10,634 nt of DNA, from the NCBI GenBank assembly GCA_020442965.1, contig JAGRJB010000122.1, positions 1 to 10,634 of the forward strand. Reading direction: 5' to 3'. Positions 1 through 6,675 of the stretch are shown here, in pieces. The notes under the pieces were generated by a model. That model made no database searches and was not told the origin of the DNA. It saw only the letters and a list, made by a program, of their open reading frames with translations. Every line of letters starts with the position of its first letter. Positions within the stretch are counted from its first letter, which is position 1. The position numbers were made by a program, and so were the translations under genes. This DNA is from Pseudomonadales bacterium. GTDB lineage: Bacteria > Pseudomonadota > Gammaproteobacteria > Steroidobacterales > Steroidobacteraceae.

Positions 1-1
1 C

Positions 2-1684
2 TGGATCGTCGAACTGGTCGATCCAGCCGCGCCAGCGGGCTCAACACCCGTGCGCACGACGCAGACCGACGCGGCGGGTAACTACTCGCTCCTGGCCGTG
101 GTGCCGGGCACCTATGACGTCCTGTTCCGTGATCCGACGAGCGGGGTAGCTTACGGCACGCCGGTCAATGGCAACACCGGCGACCCGCAGAACGGCTCGC
201 AAGCGGCGCCAAACAACCCGCGCGGTGCGCTCGAAGTGACGCTGCCACCCGGTGGCAACATTCGCGAGCAGAGCCTGCCGGTCGATCCGTCGGGTGTCGT
301 GTACGACGCGGTGACGCGTGAAGTGGTGCCGGGTGCAACGGTCACGTTGCAGCCCGTAGGTTCGTGCCCGAACTACGATCCGGCCACGATGCTCGTCAAC
401 GCCAACACCGGTGGTTACACCATCAGTGGCACGGCGGTCTCGATGACTACGGGGACGAATGGCTACTACCAATTCCTGCTGGGAAGCAACGCGCCCGCAT
501 CTTGCAGCTTTGCACTCGTGACCACGCCGCCGTCGCTCTATACCGCGCCGTCGATGCTGATCCCGACCTCGGGCAGTTACACGGCACCGAATGGTGTGGG
601 TGCGGCCGCGATCCAGCCGCAGGCCATCGCGCCAGCTGTAGGGGCGAGCACCACGTACTACACGCAGATCAGCTTCGGTTCGGCCACGCAGGGTGTCGTG
701 CACAATCACATCCCGCTCGACCCGATCGTGCCCTCGATCATCTCGCTCGAGAAGACCGTTGACGATGACGAAGTCGAGCTGGGTGATTCGGTGCGCTACA
801 CGATCGTGGTGCGCAACGTGCAAGGTGGAGGCTTGCCGGACCTGACGATCACCGATCGTCTGCCGCTCGGCTTTCGTTACATCGACGGTACTGCGCACAT
901 CCTGTTGCCAGGCAGCTCGGGTGCAGTCGTATTTGCCGACCCGCAAGGTGCACCTGGCCCGATCCTGACGTTCCCGATCATGTCGCCGCTGCCGGCTAAC
1001 CAGTCCATGACACTCACCTATCGGGTGCGCGTCGGTGTCGGTGCGCAGCAGGGCGACGGGATCAACCGCGCTCGCGCGGTGTCCGATGCCGTGAGCTCGA
1101 ACGAAGGTCGCGCCAAGGTCAAGGTGTTGGGCGGTGTGTTCACGACCGACGCCTGTGTCATCGGCAAGATCTACACCGACTGCAACGAGAATGACGTGCA
1201 GGATGCCGAAGAAGTTGGCGTCCCGGGTGTGCGTCTGTACTTCGAGGACGGCACGTATCTGATTTCGGACTCGGAGGGTAAGTACTCGTACTGTGGCCTC
1301 AAGCCGATCACACACGTCTTGAAGGTTGATCGATCGACGCTCCCGAAGGGCGCGCTGCTCGATACCGTCGACACGCGAAACGCCGGCGATCCGGATTCAC
1401 GTTTTGTCGACCTCAAGAACGGTGAGTTGCACCGCGCCGATTTCCACGTCCGCAACTGCTCGAGGGACGTGATGGGCCAGGTGTTTGGCCGCCGCGCCAG
1501 TCTGGGTGAAGTCTCCGCACCTGAAGTGGAGAAGGGCGATGACGTACCAGCGCTGACACTCGACTCGCGCAAGGAAACGCGCTGTGAGTTGACGCGTCAG
1601 TCCGCTGACGGCGTGTACCGTGAAAGCGGCACCAGTTGTCGACCACCCACCAGGACGAGCCGCAAGCGTGGGGGATCACGCTAA
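2..1684 (+). CDS. Surface protein with SdrD_B-like and DUF11 Ig-like modules (5'-partial)
   Basis: The reading frame is open to the left edge, so only the C-terminal 560 residues are seen; the GTG at 50 is an internal codon of an already running domain, not a convincing start. Visible modules (numbered from the first full codon): the end of an SdrD_B/CarboxypepD_reg-like unit (about 1-45, with TDAAGNYSL); a second such unit (about 95-140, SGVVYDAVTREVVPGATV); a DUF11 unit (about 248-370, LEKTVDDDEVELGDSVRYTI followed by LTITDRLPLGFRYIDG); and a further SdrD_B-like unit (about 385-470, GKIYTDCNENDVQDAEE then DSEGKYSYC). Such modules are typical of secreted or surface-exposed adhesin-like stalks, some of which bind calcium. 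Eight cysteines lie in the visible part, suggesting an oxidising compartment. The last roughly 15 residues are unusually basic. The stop overlaps the next start (TAATG), implying co-translation with the barrel gene. The export signal would be upstream and is not seen. Module calls are by eye; the exact biological role is unknown. Confidence 0.85.
   Translation, partial: WIVELVDPAAPAGSTPVRTTQTDAAGNYSLLAVVPGTYDVLFRDPTSGVAYGTPVNGNTGDPQNGSQAAPNNPRGALEVTLPPGGNIREQSLPVDPSGVVYDAVTREVVPGATVTLQPVGSCPNYDPATMLVNANTGGYTISGTAVSMTTGTNGYYQFLLGSNAPASCSFALVTTPPSLYTAPSMLIPTSGSYTAPNGVGAAAIQPQAIAPAVGASTTYYTQISFGSATQGVVHNHIPLDPIVPSIISLEKTVDDDEVELGDSVRYTIVVRNVQGGGLPDLTITDRLPLGFRYIDGTAHILLPGSSGAVVFADPQGAPGPILTFPIMSPLPANQSMTLTYRVRVGVGAQQGDGINRARAVSDAVSSNEGRAKVKVLGGVFTTDACVIGKIYTDCNENDVQDAEEVGVPGVRLYFEDGTYLISDSEGKYSYCGLKPITHVLKVDRSTLPKGALLDTVDTRNAGDPDSRFVDLKNGELHRADFHVRNCSRDVMGQVFGRRASLGEVSAPEVEKGDDVPALTLDSRKETRCELTRQSADGVYRESGTSCRPPTRTSRKRGGSR
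1670..1675 (+). promoter_or_regulatory. Ribosome binding site for the barrel gene
   Basis: GGGGGA lies 8 bases before the ATG at 1684, inside the last codons of the upstream gene. It favours ATG 1684 over the in-frame TTG at 1636. The resulting N-terminus starts directly with a normal signal peptide, whereas the TTG start would put 16 extra, non-signal-like residues in front. Confidence 0.6.
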
Positions 1685-4600
1685 TGGGCGCCACCAATAT
1701 CCGCATGGCCGTGTTAGTGACTGTCGTCGGCGTAACGCTGGCCGCCCAGTTAGTGGCAACACCCGTTCTTGCGCAGGATCCGATCCGACCCGCGGGCGCC
1801 GGCGACGTGCTGCCGGCGTGCGCCGATCAGCCCGGTCGCTACGACGGTATCGAGCAACCGACGCTGAACTCGCGCACGTGTTCCCTGCCACCAGGGCCAA
1901 CGGCTCGGCTGCTGTCGGCGCAGACACGCGCGCAGTCGCTGACTGACAAACAGGCCATGAAGGTGTCGATCTACCGGGATGGTGTGCCCGCGGATGGACA
2001 GTCCGAGGTGCGCATCTCGATCGAGTTGTTCGATGCCGACGGCCAGCCGCTGACACAGCCTACCAAGGTGACGTTCGAGGCCAGCCGTGGCCGCGTGCTG
2101 ACACAGGACACCTACTTGGTCAAGGAAGCGCCCAAGTTCCTCGCCGATAGCGACCGACGCGAGCCCGGTACCCAAATCATGGTGGAGAATGGAGTCGCCG
2201 AGGTGACATTGTTAGCGCCGTACGAACCGGGTGATGCCCGGATTCGCGTCTCGTCGGGCGATGTCTCGGTCGATGGCAAGATCTCGTTCGTGCCGGACCT
2301 GCGGCCGGCGCTCGCGGTCGGTATCGTCGAGGGTGTGGTCTCGTTCAGTAGTAAGAGCAGCGATGCCAATACGCCAGTGATCGCGCGCGATGGGCTCGAG
2401 GACGAGCTCTCCGACCTGTCGCGCAGCAGCAAAGTTGACGATACCCGTTACTTTGGCCGTGCCGCGTTCTTCCTGAAGAACACCTGGCGCGACAAGTATC
2501 TCGTGACGGCAGCGCTCGATACCGACAAGGATCGAATCCGCCTGTTTCGCGATATTCAACCCGATCAATTCTACCCGATCTACGGCGACGCCAGTATTCG
2601 CGGCTTCGACGCGCAATCCTCGCGGCGCGGTTACCTGCGAGTGGACCAGGACAATTCGTTCCTGCTATTCGGCGATTTCAACAGCGAGGACGGTGTCAGC
2701 GACGCCCGCAGCCTGGGGCTCTACAGCCGCAGCGTCACGGGCGGCAAGCATCACTACGAGTCCGGCAATTTCGTCAGTAATCTGTGGGGCGCCAAGGATT
2801 CGGTCAAGCAGGTAATCGACGAACAGCCGGGCCGCGGCATCTCCGGTCCTTATGCCGTCTCGAGCAGTAACGGTGTCACTAACAGTGAGAAGGTCGAGCT
2901 GATCGTACGCGATCGCAACCAGCCGTCGGTGATCCTGTCGACGACATCACTCGCTCGCTTCACAGACTACGAGTTCGAGCCCTTTACCGGGCGGTTGTTG
3001 TTCCGTAAACCGATCCCGTCGCTCGATGAGCGCCTGAATCCCGTCTCGATCCGCGTCACGTACGAAGTCGATCAGGGCGGGCCAGAGTTCTGGGTCGGTG
3101 GCGTCAATGCGCAGTGGACACTGGGTGGCCGACTTGAGTTGGGCGTGAGCTACGCGCTCGATGATGATCCGAACACGCCCTATGCGCTCGGCAGCGCCAA
3201 TGCCACGCTGAAGCTGGGCGAGGCGACGACTTGGCTGGTGGAAACTGCGCAAAGCGAACGGGACAGCTCGTTAGTGCAGCTTGAGTCGAAAGGCTACGGG
3301 TTCCGCACCGAGCTGCGTCACGACGGTGAGAAATTCGCTGCACGAATGTTCTACGGCCGTACGACTGATGATTTCGACAACCCGCTCGCGGTGTTGAACC
3401 AGGGCCGACGTGAGGCGAGCGCCAAGGCGACTTACAGCTTCAGCGACGCGACGGATTTGATGGTCGAGGCGATCCAGACGCAGGACGCCACCATTGGCGC
3501 CGATCGGCTCGGTGGTCAGATCGCGCTGGGCCACTGGTTCAATGGCATCTTCCACGCGGAAGCGGGCGTGCGCTACTTCGACGACGAAGTGCAAGCCGGT
3601 GCGCCATTGCAGAATACGACGACCTTCTCGAGTGTCTATAACTTCCAGACGTCGGGCTCTCTGCCGGTCGGTGCCTATCAGAATGGTGGTCTGGCTTCGG
3701 GCCAGAACACCACGGGCCGGCTGAAGCTCTCGGCGAAAATCAAGGAAAAATCCCTGGTCTACGTGGAAGGCGAGCAGGGTATCGACGACACCGGAGCGTA
3801 CGCATACGGGGCCGGCGGCGAGTACCAGGTGCTCGACAAGGCGCGGCTCTACGTACGACACGAGTACGCCAAGAGCATCTCGAGTCTGTACGGCCTGAAC
3901 GACGGCGAAGCCCGCCGCGCCACGGTGTTCGGTGTGGACTCGGCCTATATGACCGACGGTTCCGTGTTCTCCGAGTACCGCATGCGCGATGCGCTGCCGG
4001 GTCGTGAGGGCGAGGCTGCCGTTGGTTTGCGCAACCTCTGGCCAGTTCGCGAAGGCCTGGCCTTCAGCACGAGCCTCGAGCGCGTGCAGGCCGTCGCCGG
4101 CCAGCAAGGCGATGCGACGGCGGTGGGTGTCGGCGTGGAGTACACCGCGCGCGAGCTCTACAAGACGAGTGCACGCTTCGAGTTCCGCGACGACGAAACC
4201 TCCAACACCTATCTGTCAACACTTGCCTATACACGCAAACTGTCGCGCGATTGGAGCCTCCTGGCGCGCAACGTCTACTCCTCGACCGACAATCGGGACG
4301 CCGCGCTCGGTGAGCGCATGCTTGATCGTGCGATCGTGGGTGCGGCGTTCCGTGACACCGATACGAATCGGTGGAACTCGCTGATGCGCTACGAGCTGAA
4401 GCTCGAGAAAGACACCGCGCTCCTGGATCCATTCGATCGCAAGGCGCATGTAGTTTCGCTGCATACCAACTTCAAGCCGCGTCGCACGTTGACACTCTCC
4501 GGACAGCTGGCCGGCAAATGGGTGGACGAGAGCTTCGGCGCCGTCAATGACGCCTTCAACGCCTACCTGGTCTCCGGTCGCGTCATGTACGACCTGACCG

Positions 4601-4860
4601 AACACTGGGACGCGGGCTTCGTCGGCAGCGTGTTCGACGGTGAGGGCGCGCGACAGCTGGGTCTCGGCTTCGAGACAGGTTACTCGTTCATTGACAACCT
4701 CTGGCTGTCGGTGGGTTACAACTTCTCGGGCTTCAGCGACGACGATCTCGTCGACAGCGACTACACCCGGCGCGGCGCCTACATCCGGCTGCGCTTCAAA
4801 TTCGATGAAAAACTGTTCAGCGGTCGTGACCGCTCCTGGAACAACTCTCTCGAGAGATAG
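1684..4860 (+). CDS. Exported outer-membrane beta-barrel protein with N-terminal Ig-like domain
   Basis: Protein of 1058 residues. Residues 1-30 form a signal peptide (basic N-region, hydrophobic core LVTVVGVTLAAQLVA, cleavage likely after PVLA before QD). Residues about 85-203 resemble an invasin Big-1-type Ig fold (VSIYRDGVPADGQSEVRISI, then VTFEASRGRV). From about residue 250 to the end there are many alternating amphipathic strands with aromatic girdle residues, ending in a strand IRLRFKF plus a short tail, as expected of a large outer-membrane barrel. The stretch DYEFEPFTGRLLFRKPIPS followed by LNPVSIRVTYE resembles a linker seen in other large Ig-plus-barrel surface proteins. No TonB box or plug domain was recognised, so I do not call it a TonB-dependent receptor. 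The mature protein has only two cysteines, C46 and C66, both before the Ig domain. The start overlaps the upstream stop and the gene ends 4 bases before the OmpA lipoprotein gene. It probably displays, exports or anchors the upstream protein, but that is inference. Confidence 0.8.
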   Translation: MGATNIRMAVLVTVVGVTLAAQLVATPVLAQDPIRPAGAGDVLPACADQPGRYDGIEQPTLNSRTCSLPPGPTARLLSAQTRAQSLTDKQAMKVSIYRDGVPADGQSEVRISIELFDADGQPLTQPTKVTFEASRGRVLTQDTYLVKEAPKFLADSDRREPGTQIMVENGVAEVTLLAPYEPGDARIRVSSGDVSVDGKISFVPDLRPALAVGIVEGVVSFSSKSSDANTPVIARDGLEDELSDLSRSSKVDDTRYFGRAAFFLKNTWRDKYLVTAALDTDKDRIRLFRDIQPDQFYPIYGDASIRGFDAQSSRRGYLRVDQDNSFLLFGDFNSEDGVSDARSLGLYSRSVTGGKHHYESGNFVSNLWGAKDSVKQVIDEQPGRGISGPYAVSSSNGVTNSEKVELIVRDRNQPSVILSTTSLARFTDYEFEPFTGRLLFRKPIPSLDERLNPVSIRVTYEVDQGGPEFWVGGVNAQWTLGGRLELGVSYALDDDPNTPYALGSANATLKLGEATTWLVETAQSERDSSLVQLESKGYGFRTELRHDGEKFAARMFYGRTTDDFDNPLAVLNQGRREASAKATYSFSDATDLMVEAIQTQDATIGADRLGGQIALGHWFNGIFHAEAGVRYFDDEVQAGAPLQNTTTFSSVYNFQTSGSLPVGAYQNGGLASGQNTTGRLKLSAKIKEKSLVYVEGEQGIDDTGAYAYGAGGEYQVLDKARLYVRHEYAKSISSLYGLNDGEARRATVFGVDSAYMTDGSVFSEYRMRDALPGREGEAAVGLRNLWPVREGLAFSTSLERVQAVAGQQGDATAVGVGVEYTARELYKTSARFEFRDDETSNTYLSTLAYTRKLSRDWSLLARNVYSSTDNRDAALGERMLDRAIVGAAFRDTDTNRWNSLMRYELKLEKDTALLDPFDRKAHVVSLHTNFKPRRTLTLSGQLAGKWVDESFGAVNDAFNAYLVSGRVMYDLTEHWDAGFVGSVFDGEGARQLGLGFETGYSFIDNLWLSVGYNFSGFSDDDLVDSDYTRRGAYIRLRFKFDEKLFSGRDRSWNNSLER

Positions 4861-4864
4861 GATC

Positions 4865-5968
4865 ATGATGACAATTCGCATAGCAATACTGGGTCTCGTC
4901 GCACTAACAATTGGCGCATGCGGCACCACGGCGGAGAAATCACTCGCCGATGGCAGGATCATCGACAGCGTGATCCGCAAAGACCTCGACTCGATCGAGG
5001 GCTTTCAGACCCGCATCAAGGCGCTCAATGACGGCGGCATACCGGTACGGGATTACCATCTTGCCAAAGCGCAGTGCTGGGTATCGTTCGCGCTCGAGGA
5101 GTACCACGAGAACGATCGCAGTCGCGTGATCGAAGCGGCACTGACGGAGGCTGACGGTATTCTCGATGTCATGGAGACGGGTTCCCGACCCGCGATGTCA
5201 GCGCCCAGGCAGATCGCCACGGTCACGAAGATTCGCGAGGATCTGTGGGCCAAGATCGACACGCTGCAGGCCTCGCCGGGATTTCGCTGTGCCACGCTCG
5301 AGACCGCATGCCTCGAGGTGAAGCTGAATGAAGCCGGTCATGATTATCAAGAGACCGGCTATCGTCATGCCCGCTTCAATATCGACGAGGCTGAGCGCAT
5401 GGCGGCCGACGCCGAACGCTTCTCCGCGAATTGTCCGCAACCGGACGACGATCGTGATGGCGTGCCTAACGCGATCGATCAGTGCCCGACCAGTCCAGCC
5501 GCCAGCAAGGTCAATGCTGAGGGTTGTCCGGTAGCGACCGATGATGACCGCGATGGCGTCTTGAACGGCGTCGACCAGTGTCCCACTACGCCGCCTGGCG
5601 AGCGTGTGGATACGCGCGGTTGCTCAATTGGCACCGAAATCCGTCTCGATGGCGTGAACTTTGCGAGCGATTCCGACGAGCTGCTGCCGGAGTCCTTCGG
5701 GATTCTGGACGCTGCCGCGGATACATTGCGGCGCTATCCTGACCTTGCGATCGAGGTTGCGGGCCATACGGACAGCCGCTCCTCGGACGCCTACAACCTC
5801 AATCTTTCACAACGTCGCGCGCAGAGTGTCATGGCCTATTTGCGCGATAATGGCGTGAAGAACGAGCTTTCTGCGAAGGGCTATGGCGAAAGCCGGCCGA
5901 TCGCTGACAACGACACGGAGCGAGGTCGTCTCGCCAACCGCCGTGTCGTACTCAGGATACTCAATTGA
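4865..5968 (+). CDS. OmpA-family peptidoglycan-binding lipoprotein with thrombospondin type 3 repeats
   Basis: Protein of 367 residues from ATG 4865; ATG 4868 is an equally possible start. An N-terminal lipoprotein signal ends in a lipobox IGA-C with Cys19; Gly at +2 is compatible with outer-membrane sorting. Residues about 20-190 are mostly helical and unrecognised, with scattered cysteines. Residues 194-257 are two exact-length 32-residue TSP3 units, each beginning DDDRDGV and holding a Cys pair (DQCP, then GC); these are calcium-binding loops in known proteins. Residues 258-367 are an OmpA_C domain: HTDS with Asp303, NLNLSQRRAQSV with Arg318 (15 residues apart, matching the conserved peptidoglycan-contacting Asp/Arg pair), and GYGESRP then GRLANRRV. 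It should sit in the outer membrane and hold the cell wall. The 4-base gap from the barrel gene implies one operon. OmpA-lipoprotein identity is firm; its partnership with the two upstream products is inferred from gene order. Confidence 0.93.
   Translation: MMTIRIAILGLVALTIGACGTTAEKSLADGRIIDSVIRKDLDSIEGFQTRIKALNDGGIPVRDYHLAKAQCWVSFALEEYHENDRSRVIEAALTEADGILDVMETGSRPAMSAPRQIATVTKIREDLWAKIDTLQASPGFRCATLETACLEVKLNEAGHDYQETGYRHARFNIDEAERMAADAERFSANCPQPDDDRDGVPNAIDQCPTSPAASKVNAEGCPVATDDDRDGVLNGVDQCPTTPPGERVDTRGCSIGTEIRLDGVNFASDSDELLPESFGILDAAADTLRRYPDLAIEVAGHTDSRSSDAYNLNLSQRRAQSVMAYLRDNGVKNELSAKGYGESRPIADNDTERGRLANRRVVLRILN
5444..5635 (+). repeat. Two tandem 96-bp units encoding TSP3 repeats
   Basis: Units 5444-5539 and 5540-5635 are exactly 96 bases (32 codons) each. 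Both start with codons for DDDRDGV and carry DQCP followed by a GC near the end. Many differences between the unit starts are at third codon positions, so the duplication is old and the protein sequence has been kept under selection. Confidence 0.8.
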
Positions 5969-6123
5969 CTGCAAACAATTGTTAACAACTCGAGTGACGC
6001 GTGCATGTGCGGTGCAGCAGCGAAAAACACGGCCTCACCGTTAAGGATCCATTAAGCTGCGCACTAACAGTCTACCAGCGGGTGCCTCGCATCATCGCGA
6101 TCGCGAGTAGCTTGGAGTAGCTT
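5969..6123. other. Intergenic region between the envelope operon and the GGDEF-like gene
   Basis: No gene fits here. The stretch holds an AT-rich block of overlapping palindromes (5974-5988), two TTAAG copies around 6042-6055, a 12-base palindrome (6095-6106), and a 10-base tandem duplication running into the next start codon. I see no hairpin followed by a T-run after the OmpA gene and no convincing -35/-10 pair, although a promoter for the next gene is expected here. Confidence 0.5.
5974..5988. repeat. Overlapping palindromes AACAATTGTT and TTGTTAACAA
   Basis: The 15 bases AACAATTGTTAACAA contain two perfect 10-base palindromes sharing TTGTT, six bases after the OmpA stop codon. It is AT-rich in a GC-rich setting. 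It could be an operator or a weak stem, but no T-run follows, so it is not called a terminator. Confidence 0.45.
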
Positions 6124-6124
6124 G
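6105..6124 (+). repeat. 10-base tandem duplication at the GGDEF-like gene start
   Basis: GAGTAGCTTG occurs twice, head to tail, at 6105-6114 and 6115-6124. The G at 6114 and the GAG of the second copy form GGAG (6114-6117), the likely ribosome binding site six bases before the GTG start at 6124. The first copy is preceded by C, so the GGAG exists only because of the duplication. Confidence 0.75.
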
Positions 6125-6645
6125 TGGAATCGATGAGCACGGTCTTGATGAGCGAGTTATCGATTGATGCATTGACAGGTGTCGCGAGCGCTGCGCATTT
6201 GCGCAGCAGTCTCGATGCGGCTTGCGTGGCGGCGGATCCACTGCGGCAACCCTTGTCAGTAGCGATGATTGACGTCGATCACTTTGCCGCTTTCAATGAA
6301 CGTTTCGGTCAGCCGGCGGGCGATTGTGAGCTCGTGCGTATCGCACGGTTGATCGCGGGCATGTCACGGCCGGTCGATCTGGTCGGCCGACTGCGCGCAG
6401 ACCGATTTGTCTGGTTGATGCCCAATACCGATGCCATCGCTGCGGCGGATCTTGTCGAGGATTTGCGCGCCGCCGTGCAGCTCAACGTTCCGCCGCAGTT
6501 TGAGCTGACGGTGAGTATCGGCTTCGTAACGACTTGGAAACAATCGAGTTCCGATGAACTGATAGCGGCTGTGCGCCTGGCGCTACAAGAGGCCAAGGGC
6601 AACGGCCGCAATCTCGTCGCGATGTTTCGCCCAGCGGCTCTTTGA
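6124..6645 (+). CDS. Stand-alone degenerate GGDEF-domain protein
   Basis: Protein of 173 residues, essentially one GGDEF domain (usual length about 160) with no sensor, membrane or EAL part. Family marks: DALTG (15-19), MIDVDHF with Asp50/Asp52 in the metal-site region, FGQPAGD, a central signature at 91-95, SIGF, and a C-terminal EAKGNGRNLV. The signature is RADRF instead of GGDEF: both glycines and the Glu are replaced, and the usual FK and ND after the first Asp are altered (FAAFNE). Diguanylate cyclase activity is therefore unlikely. The inhibitory-site motif RxxD is present as RPVD (82-85), followed by the canonical five residues before the signature, so c-di-GMP binding remains possible. 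The GTG start is chosen because GGAG lies six bases upstream; ATG 6133 would leave a 15-base spacing. It is not tightly coupled to its neighbours. Confidence 0.85.
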   Translation: MESMSTVLMSELSIDALTGVASAAHLRSSLDAACVAADPLRQPLSVAMIDVDHFAAFNERFGQPAGDCELVRIARLIAGMSRPVDLVGRLRADRFVWLMPNTDAIAAADLVEDLRAAVQLNVPPQFELTVSIGFVTTWKQSSSDELIAAVRLALQEAKGNGRNLVAMFRPAAL

Positions 6646-6657
6646 GGACGCGTCCGG

Positions 6658-6666
6658 CGGTATCAT
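6658..6666 (+). promoter_or_regulatory. -10-like box just before the permease start
   Basis: CGGTATCAT contains TATCAT (6661-6666), five of six matches to the sigma70 -10 consensus, ending nine bases before ATG 6676. Transcription from it would start almost at the ATG, giving a leaderless or nearly leaderless message. No good -35 lies at 16-18 bases; TTGAGG at 6642-6647 is only 13 bases away. The same nine bases recur before gltB. Confidence 0.3.
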
Positions 6667-6675
6667 GCCCGACTG

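Noticed and set aside
41..1315. Long open frame on the minus strand opposite the surface protein
   Set aside because: Its translation is rich in Arg, His and Asp with no recognisable domain, as expected for the complement of GC-rich coding sequence; the + strand has clear domains.
1636..1683. Upstream TTG start for the barrel gene
   Set aside because: Adds 16 residues before a complete signal peptide, and ATG 1684 has a better placed ribosome binding site.
3271..4107. Minus-strand open frame opposite the barrel gene
   Set aside because: No domain, signal peptide or ribosome binding site; lies wholly inside a well-supported gene.
1684..4860. TonB-dependent receptor identity for the barrel protein
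   Set aside because: No TonB box or plug domain could be found between the signal peptide and the barrel; an Ig-like domain is there instead.
4640..4864. N-terminal extension of the OmpA lipoprotein frame into the barrel gene
   Set aside because: The lipoprotein signal begins at 4865; an extension would bury it and overlap 221 bases of another gene.
4216..4980. Minus-strand open frame spanning the barrel/OmpA junction
   Set aside because: Runs antisense through two supported genes and shows no family features.
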